Part shown: positions 9,456 to 18,200 of the stretch, piece after piece
Numbering within the stretch: the stretch's first letter is position 1
Layout of the letters: every line of letters starts with the position of its first letter
Origin: a virus
DNA length: 57,753 nucleotides
Direction: 5' to 3' (one strand)
IMG/VR virus record: IMGVR_UViG_3300031521_000076
Location: 1-57,753 of that record
Made by a program: the position numbers and the translations under genes
Notes under the pieces: model-generated
Databases searched by the model: none
What the model saw: the letters and a program-made list of their open reading frames with translations, nothing else
Told to the model about the DNA's origin: nothing

Positions 9456-9463
9456 TATATTTG
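9456..9463 (+). promoter_or_regulatory. Bacteroidota-type promoter, -7 box TATATTTG
   Basis: TATATTTG matches the Bacteroidota -7 consensus TAnnTTTG, and a T-run (9433..9436) lies exactly 19 nt upstream, where the -33 element is expected. The ATG at 9468 begins 5 nt after the box, so the transcript should be leaderless. Confidence 0.7.
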
Positions 9464-9467
9464 CATT

Positions 9468-9749
9468 ATGAAAACAACTCTATGGCTGATCACCTTAATG
9501 ATCATAGTGGGCTTGAGTGCATGTAGTTACTCGCCCATAGACAACTCAAAATATATGACTATAACTGAGATAGAGGTTTCTGCTGATCCGGTATATTCTA
9601 ATTATTACGGCCGTGGCAACTGGAATATGACACGCATGGACTTCCTATCTTCTAGTAATTTCAAGTTTCGTGACTCTACTGGAAAGTTTCAAATAAACGA
9701 TACTATCGATTTCTGTAAGTTTACAGGAAAAGGAAAAACTATAAAGTAA
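9468..9749 (+). CDS. Small lipoprotein
   Basis: A 93-aa protein starting MKTTLWLITLMIIVGLSAC carries a textbook type II signal peptide: Lys at position 3, a hydrophobic core and an L-S-A-C lipobox, with lipidation expected on Cys19. The mature part is short and polar and ends in a Lys-rich tail. An in-frame ATG 18 nt upstream was rejected because it would precede the promoter's expected start site and bury the signal peptide. A phage lipoprotein made from an early-type promoter could act in superinfection exclusion or envelope modification; that role is inference. It is first in a short run with the 54-aa gene that follows after 6 bp. Confidence 0.7.
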   Translation: MKTTLWLITLMIIVGLSACSYSPIDNSKYMTITEIEVSADPVYSNYYGRGNWNMTRMDFLSSSNFKFRDSTGKFQINDTIDFCKFTGKGKTIK

Positions 9750-9755
9750 ATCAAA

Positions 9756-9920
9756 ATGGAACTTAGCAAAACACTTTTTGAACACTCATTTGAGCATAGC
9801 CTTGAAGAAATAGAGGATTATGTAGAGAAGAACTTTACAATAGATGCTCAAGGAAAAATAATCCGTAAGAATCCGGGTCCAGATGTTATCATCATCGATC
9901 ACCTGAGTTTATTGAAATAA
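9756..9920 (+). CDS. Small acidic protein, 54 aa
   Basis: A short open frame runs from an ATG at 9756 to TAA at 9920. It gives an acidic, helix-prone protein (MELSKTLFEHSFEHSLEEIE...) ending HLSLLK. It begins 6 bp after the lipoprotein gene and ends just before the next promoter, so it fits a two-gene operon. A near-duplicated FEHSFEHSLEE segment stands out. The family is unknown. Confidence 0.5.
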   Translation: MELSKTLFEHSFEHSLEEIEDYVEKNFTIDAQGKIIRKNPGPDVIIIDHLSLLK

Positions 9921-9944
9921 TTTTTTTTGATCACGCTTTTGTTT

Positions 9945-9952
9945 TATATTTA
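9945..9952 (+). promoter_or_regulatory. Bacteroidota-type promoter, -7 box TATATTTA
   Basis: TATATTTA is embedded in TTTTGTTTTATATTT, the same local sequence as the promoter at 9456, with a T-run 19 nt upstream (9922..9925). The ATG at 9957 follows by 4 nt, so the message is predicted leaderless. Confidence 0.65.
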
Positions 9953-9956
9953 CACC

Positions 9957-10568
9957 ATGAAAGGAATCATAAAGTACAACGGAAAGCTCTACAAACGAGC
10001 AAAGAACAAGACCGACGTAAAGAAGGGTGACATTATTCAACTCATTTGTAAACGAGGTTCAAGCTACTTCGCTTACAACGGAGTGTATGAAGTCGTTAGA
10101 GACCCTTACCTCATCGGACGCCCCGGTGATCCTGACGCCAGAATGAGTGGCGCTGAGATTCACATTCCTATCGAGCTCACGGGCCGAAGTTATCCTTTGT
10201 GTTTGAAAATGGGGTACAATGTCGGACACAGTGAGTGGTTCAAACTCGTTGAGAACCCTCGTTCAAACAAACCTTCAACTGTCAACAAAGATGAACTCCA
10301 AAAGTTCCTCGACAAACAAGAAACCATCAATATAAAATTTCAAGCTGGACTGAAACTTGAAGATGAGTTACCCCCACCTTCTGAATTCATCAATGATTCC
10401 GAATGGATGCCTTCACTTCCCGGCGATTACGAACCCGATACAATTGAGTTCGATGAGCTTGATGAAGATGAAGGTTCAGGAAGTTACTGTTGTGGAAAAA
10501 GAATGGTTGAAAGAGGAGTTACATACACATGCCTCAAATGCGGAAATTGGGAATACTCATCATCATAA
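9957..10568 (+). CDS. Unknown protein with C-terminal zinc ribbon
   Basis: This 203-aa protein begins MKGIIKYNGKLYKR, placed directly behind a promoter box; an upstream in-frame ATG at 9927 is rejected as it lies upstream of the box. The first 110 residues are beta-rich and basic (an SH3-like or OB-like small barrel is possible). The middle is acidic (DEDEGSGS region). The end carries C-C and C-x2-C pairs (SYCCGKRM, YTCLKCGNW), a probable zinc ribbon. The codon use is visibly richer in C and G than in the structural genes. No function is assigned. Confidence 0.55.
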   Translation: MKGIIKYNGKLYKRAKNKTDVKKGDIIQLICKRGSSYFAYNGVYEVVRDPYLIGRPGDPDARMSGAEIHIPIELTGRSYPLCLKMGYNVGHSEWFKLVENPRSNKPSTVNKDELQKFLDKQETINIKFQAGLKLEDELPPPSEFINDSEWMPSLPGDYEPDTIEFDELDEDEGSGSYCCGKRMVERGVTYTCLKCGNWEYSSS

Positions 10569-10580
10569 AAATATTTTTAA

Positions 10581-10853
10581 ATGGAAGATAAAGCAATATC
10601 AATGGAAGAACGCTTGTCAAAAATTACAGGCTATGAATACAAGAAAATACTTTATGAAAATCTTAGAGCAAAACTGCTCGCTTGTATAACTCACAGAGAA
10701 CGATATTTACTTGAGATATCTACACTTCATAATAGACGAAACGTTCTGGACCTTGGTTCAGATTATGTCAAGAACCTTCTTGACATACTTCATGACGATA
10801 CAGTTCGAATAGATGAAATAACTGAAATAACGAAGATGATAATGACGTTATGA
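10581..10853 (+). CDS. Small helical protein, 90 aa
   Basis: A 90-aa, mostly alpha-helical, charged protein (MEDKAISMEERLSK...) with no membrane segment. It begins 12 bp after the zinc-ribbon gene and its TGA overlaps the next ATG (ATGA at 10850), so translation is probably coupled. The family is unknown. It belongs to the accessory cassette driven by the promoter at 9945. Confidence 0.55.
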   Translation: MEDKAISMEERLSKITGYEYKKILYENLRAKLLACITHRERYLLEISTLHNRRNVLDLGSDYVKNLLDILHDDTVRIDEITEITKMIMTL

Positions 10854-11191
10854 TAAATAAAAATGACGATACATACACACTTCCTGCCGTTTGGAACGGT
10901 AAGAACTGGGGACACTTCAACATACGCCCAGAGACATGTTGCCTCTATGGTGACAGACCTGAAAACATAGTGCAAGTTACATTCAGGATAGCAAACGACC
11001 AACACACAACTCCCACCAACATAGGAGATGTACCCGATTATTGGGGCTGGCTTGACACGGATTCTCAGGAGTTTGATTCACTTATATACCCTCGGTGGTT
11101 CCTCTTGGACATGTGCTTCCCATACGGGATAACAAAGACTGAAGCCGCAGGAAAAGGAAGAGCTTACCGGCTCGAAATGATCACTAAATAA
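10850..11191 (+). CDS. Unknown Trp-rich protein, 113 aa
   Basis: A compact soluble protein with many aromatic residues (KNWGHF, DYWGWLDT, YPRWFLLDMCF) and a basic C-terminus. It overlaps the upstream gene by 4 bp (ATGA) and is followed after 9 bp by the 154-aa gene. Its base composition is richer in G and C than the virion genes, like its two upstream neighbours, which suggests a shared foreign origin. No motif was recognised. Confidence 0.5.
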   Translation: MINKNDDTYTLPAVWNGKNWGHFNIRPETCCLYGDRPENIVQVTFRIANDQHTTPTNIGDVPDYWGWLDTDSQEFDSLIYPRWFLLDMCFPYGITKTEAAGKGRAYRLEMITK

Positions 11192-11200
11192 CCAAATATT

Positions 11201-11665
11201 ATGAAAACTAAAAAAGAAAGTCTTGCACTTCTATTCGAATTAGGAATGGAATATTATACAGACAGACATGTATCAATAATAGAAAATTTTATTGCAAGTG
11301 GTGAAAAAAATTGTACTAAGCTTTTAGATCAACTTGGATCTTGGAATCAAGATGATCTTATTATAGCTAGAGGTTGGTTTGCGGGGTTAAAACCAAATTG
11401 CTCAAAACACTCTATACCTGATTATTTATCAGATTTGAAAAAAGTTGCCTCAGATTTAGCAGATATGCCTTATGATGCTGTTGCTGAATTTTTCAAACAT
11501 TTTGAAAAAAAACTAATAATTGATACTGGAAATGATCGTGCTGGTGGCCGAGTAGCCACTATGCTTTCTGCTGCAAGTATGAAAGCAGAAGAAATGGAGG
11601 AAGTATTTGAAAAAGCAGCTAAAATATGCAAACCTTATATGAATAGCAAAAAACTAAAATCATGA
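11201..11665 (+). CDS. Unknown helical protein, 154 aa
   Basis: A 154-aa, predominantly helical soluble protein starting MKTKKESLALLFELGMEY. No zinc site or membrane segment was seen. It ends the 9957-11665 run. Its codon use is AT-rich like the rest of the phage, unlike the three genes before it. Function is unknown; a small host-interaction or regulatory protein is possible from its position in the early-type cassette. Confidence 0.5.
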   Translation: MKTKKESLALLFELGMEYYTDRHVSIIENFIASGEKNCTKLLDQLGSWNQDDLIIARGWFAGLKPNCSKHSIPDYLSDLKKVASDLADMPYDAVAEFFKHFEKKLIIDTGNDRAGGRVATMLSAASMKAEEMEEVFEKAAKICKPYMNSKKLKS

Positions 11666-11709
11666 GATATATTTTTGTGCTATAAGTTTTTTTTGTCAAT
11701 AAAAAGTAT

Positions 11710-11717
11710 TACCTTTG
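11710..11717 (+). promoter_or_regulatory. Orphan Bacteroidota-type promoter, TACCTTTG
   Basis: TACCTTTG has a T-run at 11687..11690, exactly 19 nt upstream. It is strongly similar to the promoter of the 383-aa gene (TATTACCTTTACACT...). No plus-strand gene follows; transcription would run antisense through the homing endonuclease gene toward the PARP gene about 1 kb away. Confidence 0.55.
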
Positions 11718-11743
11718 TACTCTAATCACAAATTACGTTTTTA

Positions 11744-12601
11744 TCAAATAATTTTTAACGATATCGTCATACCATTATAATTTATTCCCGAACTTAACAT
11801 CTCGTTTAAAGTAGACGGTTTTATATTATATTTTTTTGATAATTGGCTTTTACTCATTAACTCTTCATACAGATTTCCATTATTATTTATAATATAAAGT
11901 TTAGCAAATCTCAGAAAATGAGTCTGACTCATTTTCTGTTTCGTTTCTGTTGATACAAGTTTTCCTCGATGAGTTTCGCTATTTCTAATTCTCATCTTTT
12001 CTGCCCTTTCTGGGCCATAAATTTCTTCAATATTTTTATTTTTGGTTGTTCTAAACCAATTATTTTCGGATATGTGTCGTTTATGTTCCTCAGTCATAGG
12101 CTTTCTATTTTGAGCTCGTTGTGATAATTTTTGTTTATGCTCATCAGAAAATGTTTTATTTTTCCAGAATTTAGCGTTATTCGGATTATTTTGTTTAGCC
12201 ATTTTTAATGACTTTTTATGTTCTTCGGTTTTAGGTTTGCCTTTCATTATATCCGATATTCTTTTTTTTGATTCTTCAGTGCGTTTAAATCTATGCCCAG
12301 ATATTCCTTCACCACCATCTGTTAGGTTACATAAATCTAAATTATTATCTTTATGTTTTTTGATTAATTCTATTTCTTTGATAAATGCTTCTTGCTCATT
12401 AATTGCGTTTATTTTGTTATATAAAATTGTCCCGCCATTTTTCAAAATCGATAGAATTTTGTATTTAAACTTAGGATTCATGTTATAATTATGAAGCGCG
12501 GCGTGAAGATGCGCATACATTCTAGAGTTGCTGCCCTTACCTACATAAATAACCTCATTTGTTATAGAATTAATTAGTTCATAAGTATAAAATTGTTTCA
12601 T
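11744..12601 (-). CDS. GIY-YIG homing endonuclease with NUMOD3 repeats
   Basis: This is a 285-aa site-specific DNA endonuclease of the free-standing (segD-like) type. Residues 5-80 form a GIY-YIG nuclease domain: FYTYELI then VIYVGKGSNSRMYAH, with Arg27 as the likely catalytic Arg and a Glu in EQEAFIKEIELI as metal ligand. Residues about 100-220 hold several NUMOD3-type DNA-binding motifs (T-E-E-H-K-K and G-K-x-x-S patterns). The C-terminal 40 residues (SKSQLSKKYNIKPSTL) look like a helix-turn-helix of the NUMOD1 type. It runs against all its neighbours and has a late-type box 6 nt before its ATG. This is an intergenic selfish insertion, not an intron gene. Confidence 0.85.
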   Translation of the reverse strand: MKQFYTYELINSITNEVIYVGKGSNSRMYAHLHAALHNYNMNPKFKYKILSILKNGGTILYNKINAINEQEAFIKEIELIKKHKDNNLDLCNLTDGGEGISGHRFKRTEESKKRISDIMKGKPKTEEHKKSLKMAKQNNPNNAKFWKNKTFSDEHKQKLSQRAQNRKPMTEEHKRHISENNWFRTTKNKNIEEIYGPERAEKMRIRNSETHRGKLVSTETKQKMSQTHFLRFAKLYIINNNGNLYEELMSKSQLSKKYNIKPSTLNEMLSSGINYNGMTISLKII

Positions 12602-12607
12602 CGTTTT

Positions 12608-12615
12608 TATTTATA
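12608..12615 (-). promoter_or_regulatory. T4-late-like promoter box (TATAAATA) for the homing endonuclease
   Basis: On the minus strand TATAAATA within GGATATATAAATAAAAACG lies 6 nt before the ATG at 12601. A start about 6 nt after the box gives a leaderless message. This links the endonuclease to the late expression class, although it sits inside an early-type cassette. Confidence 0.6.
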
Positions 12616-12678
12616 TATCCATATAACAGTAAAAAATAATAACAAATTAATAAATATTTTTATTTCAGAAAATAGTTA

Positions 12679-12686
12679 TATATTTG
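12679..12686 (+). promoter_or_regulatory. Bacteroidota-type promoter for PARP, TATATTTG
   Basis: A perfect TAnnTTTG box with a T-run at about 12657..12661 in the -33 position. The ATG at 12705 lies 18 nt downstream. A TTG at 12684 opens the same frame but is part of the box and is rejected as a start. Confidence 0.7.
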
Positions 12687-12704
12687 CATTCTAAAATAAT
12701 AGAC

Positions 12705-13979
12705 ATGAACAACAATAGAAATATTATAAAATTAGTATGTATTTCAAGTGATGGTAACAACAACAAATTCTACATCATGACTAAACTTAATTCAACAGAA
12801 TGGGAAGCTCAATGGGGTAGGATAAAAGGAGAACTTGCAATTGATGTTTCTGCTGGGCAAAAAAAGATTTACCCGATGAAAGATTGGGAAAAATTCTATG
12901 AGCATAAGACGGGTGATAAAAAAGGTTACAAGGACGTTACTCATTTATATGAAGAAATTTTAAAAGACCCTTCAGCCGGGAATAAAGGTGAAGACCCTAC
13001 AGCAATGATATTGAACGCTGCGGTTCGTAAGTTAATGATCGACTTACAAAGATTCGCAAGTATTTCAGTAAAAGAAAATTACTCAGTATCGGTTGAGAAT
13101 GTAACTCAACGAATGGTAGATGAAGCTCAATTAATTTTAGGAAGAGTATCATTAAAAATTGTCAAAGATGGAAACGTTAAAGACGTTAATAATGATCTTT
13201 TAGAACTTTATCGTATCATTCCACGAAAAATGAAAAAGGTATCTTATCATTTAGTTGATTCGTTATCTACAACAGAAAATATTGAATACGTTCAAAAGAT
13301 GATCAGAAATGAACAATCAACTTTAGACGTAATGGCTTCACAGGTTAAATTAAAAAATCAAAGTGAATCGTCAATGGTTACTGTTACTGAACAAAAATCA
13401 CTTCTTGAACAAATGGGTCTCACTGTTGAACACATAACTGGAAAAGAAGTTGAGTTCGTTAAAACATTAGCTGGAGAAAATGCTAAACGTATAAAAAATA
13501 TTTTCAAAGTAATCCATAAAGCATCAGCAGATAAATACGATAATCACTTCAAAGAACTTCGATCATCAAAGGAACAAATGCTTTTTCATGGTTCGCGTAA
13601 TCAGAATTGGTTTCATATACTTCAAAATAGTTTATTGATCAGGCCAGTAGGAGCAATACACACAGGCAGTATGTTCGGAGATGGATTATATTTTGCAAAT
13701 AAAATGCAAAAAGCAATAGGATATACGTCAACAAAAGGAGCTTATTGGACAAGTGGAAGTCAAGATACAGGTTTCATTGCTTTATTTAAGTGTAACGTCG
13801 GAAAACAAAAAGATATTCATCATCATACTTCAGATTGTAAATCATTGAGTCACACAAAAGTGCAAAAAGATGGTTATGATTCAGTATACGCTCATGGAGG
13901 ATTTGATTTAAGAAACGATGAATTTATACTTTATAAATCAGAAAAATGCACAATTGCATACATAATTGAAATATCTTAA
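12705..13979 (+). CDS. Poly(ADP-ribose) polymerase with WGR domain
   Basis: This is a 424-aa ADP-ribosyltransferase of the PARP1/2 type, which transfers ADP-ribose from NAD+ to protein (or nucleic acid). Residues about 8-85 form a WGR domain (WEAQWGRIKGE), which in PARP2/3 reads DNA or RNA ends. Residues about 95-230 match the helical regulatory domain in position and length. The catalytic domain starts near residue 285. The H-Y-E triad is intact: His295 in MLFHGSRNQNW, Tyr329 in GSMFGDGLYFANK, and Glu406 in LRNDEFILY. It has its own promoter and stands between the homing endonuclease and the 383-aa gene. PARPs occur in a few T4-like phages; the target (host polymerase, ribosome, defence proteins or phage DNA ends) is unknown. 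Confidence 0.88.
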   Translation: MNNNRNIIKLVCISSDGNNNKFYIMTKLNSTEWEAQWGRIKGELAIDVSAGQKKIYPMKDWEKFYEHKTGDKKGYKDVTHLYEEILKDPSAGNKGEDPTAMILNAAVRKLMIDLQRFASISVKENYSVSVENVTQRMVDEAQLILGRVSLKIVKDGNVKDVNNDLLELYRIIPRKMKKVSYHLVDSLSTTENIEYVQKMIRNEQSTLDVMASQVKLKNQSESSMVTVTEQKSLLEQMGLTVEHITGKEVEFVKTLAGENAKRIKNIFKVIHKASADKYDNHFKELRSSKEQMLFHGSRNQNWFHILQNSLLIRPVGAIHTGSMFGDGLYFANKMQKAIGYTSTKGAYWTSGSQDTGFIALFKCNVGKQKDIHHHTSDCKSLSHTKVQKDGYDSVYAHGGFDLRNDEFILYKSEKCTIAYIIEIS

Positions 13980-14010
13980 AAATAAATTTTTTATTATCAG
14001 ATAAATATAT

Positions 14011-14018
14011 TACCTTTA
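14011..14018 (+). promoter_or_regulatory. Bacteroidota-type promoter, TACCTTTA
   Basis: TACCTTTA has a T-run exactly 19 nt upstream (13988..13991), and the ATG at 14042 lies 23 nt downstream. The sequence is a close relative of the orphan promoter at 11710. Confidence 0.6.
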
Positions 14019-14041
14019 CACTATCAAAATAACTAAAGTTT

Positions 14042-15193
14042 ATGAACGCAAAAACTGTATCTGATTCAATCACGCCAACTATCGAAGAATTGGTAGCTTC
14101 TACAACGAAAATGAAAGCCGGCAAAATAAAGCTTTTAGATCATCTTGGTAAAATTGAAAGTTTTGATGAAGATGAACCTAATATGGATCGTAAAGAATTC
14201 ACCCGGTTAATTAATGATCTTGATGGAGCAGTAACGAAATATTACGATTACAGAAACAGAGATGTAGAAAGAGATTATTCAAATGATCTTGAAAAAATAG
14301 CCAAGAAAATGGGCTACGATTCAGTTTACGAAGCTACTGATAAAAATCATGCAGACCCCTTCTTAAGAGCAGTTCATTTCTTCCACGTATATGGCTTATA
14401 TGAAGTAAAGAGAAAAGTTGAAGAGATTGAGAAATCCTCACCAAAAAAATTCCAACAAGCTTTTGTTGACAAATATTACCCGAACATAATGACTTGGTAT
14501 GAATTGGCATGCAAAACTGCGGAAATAAAAGAAATTTTAAATCCTACCAAAGAACAGAAACAAGCCAGAGAATTACTTAAAATTAAAGGAGCTGTTAATC
14601 CAGAAATCAAAAAATCAATTGATGAAATTGCTGAAAACTTCAGAAAATTTATTGAAGAAAAAGAATATAACTGGATGATTAGGCTTTGTGATAGATTTAA
14701 AGAACTTTTCCCTGATGGAACTAATGATAAAGATCAATTTGAAAGAAAAAATCGTCAATTCTTTGCTTCACTATCAGGTTTCGTTAAACAACAAATGAGT
14801 ACTAATTACGTAATAAAATACGTACTTATTCCGGATTATGATACAAAAGCAAAGATAAGAGCAAAACGCGTAAGCGAAGAAACTATTAAGTCTTGGCAAA
14901 TGAAAATGTATAACAAGCTTGGTGGATTTATTACTGAACTTGGAAAGAAATTTACTACATCGGTTGAAGGCGGTTCTATAGGCTACAACAGAATACGTTT
15001 CAAATTTGATGATGGTTCACAGTTTGAATTGCAAAATCAGATTGTTGACAAAACCAGCAACTTAGGTACATATTTCTACACATATCCTACTACTTTCCAT
15101 AATGCATTTCTTCCAGATGGAAGTAAAATTGCTAATCCAAATGAATACACTGTAAAGAAAGCTTTTAATAACTATAAGGTCAGTGCCTTATAA
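14042..15193 (+). CDS. Unknown helical protein, 383 aa
   Basis: A Lys/Glu-rich, largely helical, soluble protein. Residues about 60-220 are continuous charged helices. Residues about 285-370 are more beta-like (SIGYNRIRFKFDDGSQFELQ). There is no signal peptide, membrane segment or clear catalytic motif. It has its own Bacteroidota-type promoter and a strong terminator 30 bp after its stop, so it is a single-gene unit beside PARP. A partnership with PARP is possible from adjacency and shared promoter type but is not shown. Confidence 0.55.
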   Translation: MNAKTVSDSITPTIEELVASTTKMKAGKIKLLDHLGKIESFDEDEPNMDRKEFTRLINDLDGAVTKYYDYRNRDVERDYSNDLEKIAKKMGYDSVYEATDKNHADPFLRAVHFFHVYGLYEVKRKVEEIEKSSPKKFQQAFVDKYYPNIMTWYELACKTAEIKEILNPTKEQKQARELLKIKGAVNPEIKKSIDEIAENFRKFIEEKEYNWMIRLCDRFKELFPDGTNDKDQFERKNRQFFASLSGFVKQQMSTNYVIKYVLIPDYDTKAKIRAKRVSEETIKSWQMKMYNKLGGFITELGKKFTTSVEGGSIGYNRIRFKFDDGSQFELQNQIVDKTSNLGTYFYTYPTTFHNAFLPDGSKIANPNEYTVKKAFNNYKVSAL

Positions 15194-15222
15194 ACCATAA
15201 GCCATTGAAAATATATTTTAAA

Positions 15223-15246
15223 GGACCCAAAATTTTGGGTTCTTTT
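15223..15246 (+). terminator. Intrinsic terminator between convergent genes
   Basis: A 10-bp stem, GGACCCAAAA paired with TTTTGGGTTC (15223..15242, one G-T pair, no unpaired loop bases beyond the A/T centre), is followed by TTTT. It ends the 383-aa gene. The AT-rich left flank lets it also work for the convergent 1782-aa gene that stops at 15266. Confidence 0.75.
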
Positions 15247-15269
15247 GTGTTATTGTGTTATTGTGTTAT
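15246..15269. repeat. Three tandem copies of TGTGTTAT
   Basis: The octamer TGTGTTAT is repeated three times without interruption. The last copy overlaps the stop codon of the leftward 1782-aa gene. Slippage here would move the gene's 3' end relative to the terminator. Confidence 0.8.
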
Positions 15270-18200
15270 CCGTTAGTAGGGTCATTTCCATAGAAACAAT
15301 ATGCGTGATCTCCCATATTACTCCATTCAGTATTATCCGTTACAAGTTTAACTGGGTCTCCAGTTTTAAATGTAATATCAATAATATTATCCGCCGTGTA
15401 TTCCTGTGTACCTATACATATCGTTCTGATAACTTTTCCATCATTACTTACCATTGTGCCAGATTGGCCATTAATTAAACTAGTCGATTCTTTAATTAAT
15501 CTAATAGGCATTCCATCTCTTTTTGAGTTAACTATAAGTGTAAGTGCAGAAGAATATGCATCACAAACTACGCACCAAGCGTTCAATTCACCGTAACCTG
15601 GATATAAGTCACTACTCCAAAATCCCGACGAAATTCCCATTTCTCTATCGCCATCTCCAAATCCACCAGTTAATCCTGCCCTACCGCCAGAACCCTTTAC
15701 ATTAAGTAAAGCTTCGTTAGTTGCTCCAGTATTTGGCGCATCCCACCAAGTTGTGCCAGTTTCTTTTATTTTGCCACCAGCAACAGTATCCCCACCTAAG
15801 TATGCAACTAATATTTCTAAATCAGATTTTGAAGGAACTTTCCATCCAGAAGGTGCAATATTTTTAATATCGGTTCCTGTATACCAATTATATAAAGCTC
15901 CATATTTAATAGGAGTTGGAACTGGAACAGGCGGAATAATAATTGTTTCGACATCATTTACTTGAAGAAGCCCCTCATATTTTTTAGTAATTGCATTTCC
16001 GAAACTATCATACGCCATACATTCAATATCATATATCCCAGGCGTATCAAAAATATAAGGAACAGATTCATTAAATACTTTAAAAAGTATTGTGCTTGAA
16101 TCATGATTAATCACTTCCCATATATTTTTTTGATTTAATAAATAAGTTGACGGGTCGTAGATTGCTCTAAGAATTACTAGCGTGCTTATGTCTACCACAA
16201 TAGGTTCAGTGTAATAGTAAAAATTTGAATGTATTAAATTATCTGAAGCGCTATACCATTGTTGATTAGGAATATCTTGATCAAATAAAATGTTCACCAT
16301 CGTAAATGTATTATCGAGATAGTATTCTTGACATGCAGAATCACCCATGTATATGTTAAATTCATTCACAACTTCTGTAGCTGAAATAGTTGTCATTTGC
16401 ATTTCAGAATATGTTGTAAATGCGTGTTTTGCTTCTAACGTGTAATACGTTGGATTTAAGAAAAAATCAGGTAAAGATTTATCAAAAGTATGGGTGTTTC
16501 CTGAAATATCAATGACCGTGTACGTACTGCCCCAATCATATCCATTTGTATGAGTAACAATAATTGCTACATTCTGACCAACTGAAAATATGTAACCTGA
16601 AATATCAGCTACAAAATTATCACTTACATTTCCGTAATTAAATACACCTCTTAAAGTTTGATTTATAGCATATACATCGGTTGAAATATCAATAACTTCA
16701 GAAACAGGAGTACTTAATGTAAGAGTTCTATCATTAGGTGAACCTGTAGCAGTAGAAACCTCATAAATGTTTTCACTAGTAAGTGAATATTTTCCTTTAT
16801 CAAATGATACTAAAGCAATAGTGTCCCCTGAATTAAATGATTGATAATCACAATCTACGATTACTTGAGAAGCTCCTATAGTTTTGATTCGTTCTGTTAA
16901 ATTATAAAATTTATTAATCGAATTTGGCCTTGGAACATCTTGAAAATATGTAATTGATGGAACTTTAATAAAAGGATTACCATCACTATCAATATTCAAT
17001 GTTAATCCCTCTAAAGGTATTGGTCTATCATAAATAGGATAAGGATGTTGTGAAACAAGTGTATTAACTTCATATAATCCAGTCGCATAATATGTGCCGT
17101 CAATCATATCTATCGAGGTAGAATCAAACCCTGCTGTACTTACAGTAACTTCATTGCCTATAATCACAATATAAATTAAGCCGTTCAGATATTTGATATC
17201 GAAATAATTAAGATTTATATCTAAAGGATTTATTGAATTGAATATGGATAAATTTGTGCTAAACGAATCTAATAGAAAACCTACTTCAATTCTGCCAATA
17301 GGAGTATCGATAGCAAATAATTTATCAGATAAATAAAGAGAATAATCAACTAAATTAACAATTTTAGAAGGAAATGAATCCCTACCGCCAGTCATAAATG
17401 TACTTGCACATGTCGTATTACAAGATTGGTCAATGAGAGTGTAAATAGTAGGAGCTTTAATAAATACTGGGTAAGTTTCTTTCGCAATATTATGAAATAA
17501 TGTGTTATATCCATCCCATGCATATAGTTCCACGTTATAATCTCCAATATGATTAACGTGCATAATATAAATACTGTTATCAACTGCCAATGAATTTACA
17601 TTGCCACCAGTCAATCCTGATGGATCTGCCCAATAATAGATACTTGGGTCAACTCTCCAAAGTTCCATTCTTGGAGATGTAACTATTATATTTGAAGTTA
17701 TTTTTTGCTCAATTAAACTTGTGTCATAATTCCAATTAATATAAGATACTGTATTATCCTGAGAACCTAACACATTTTTTGCATTCATTGCAATTTTTCC
17801 ATCTAGAATATCTAAATAATACTCTTTATCACTAAAATTGTACGTAGAGCCATCCACAGTTGTTGAGCTGAAATATTTCATGCTTAATAAAGGTACCCTA
17901 TAATTCAAATCTATCGCATACTGGAGTCTTCCAGAAGCATCTGGTGTAAATGTAACATAATCATCAAAATAATTTATAACGCCTGTGGAAGATTCTAATG
18001 CATAATTTCCAGAGCTTGTATCAGTCATTGGATAAATTGAATAAGCAATTGAATTTGTCCATTCATCTATAGAAGGGTCTCTTAAATAAGCTTTTTCTAA
18101 CATCACCGTTAAATTAGTGGAAGAATTATGAAACACAGATGATGAATCAAAAATGTCATAAAATCTTATATCATTATCTAAAATGAATAAAGGATTTGTT

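Noticed and set aside
9450-9467. Longer start for the lipoprotein gene (six extra residues)
   Set aside because: It overlaps the promoter -7 box and would hide the signal peptide; the ATG at 9468 gives a perfect lipoprotein start.
9927-9956. Longer start for the zinc-ribbon gene
   Set aside because: The extra codons are the promoter region itself; transcription should begin after them.
12684-12704. TTG start for PARP
   Set aside because: The TTG is part of the TATATTTG box; the ATG at 12705 lies just before the WGR domain.
15246-15269. Octamer repeats as iterons/replication origin
   Set aside because: Only three 8-bp units, no AT-rich unwinding region distinct from background and no replication gene beside them.
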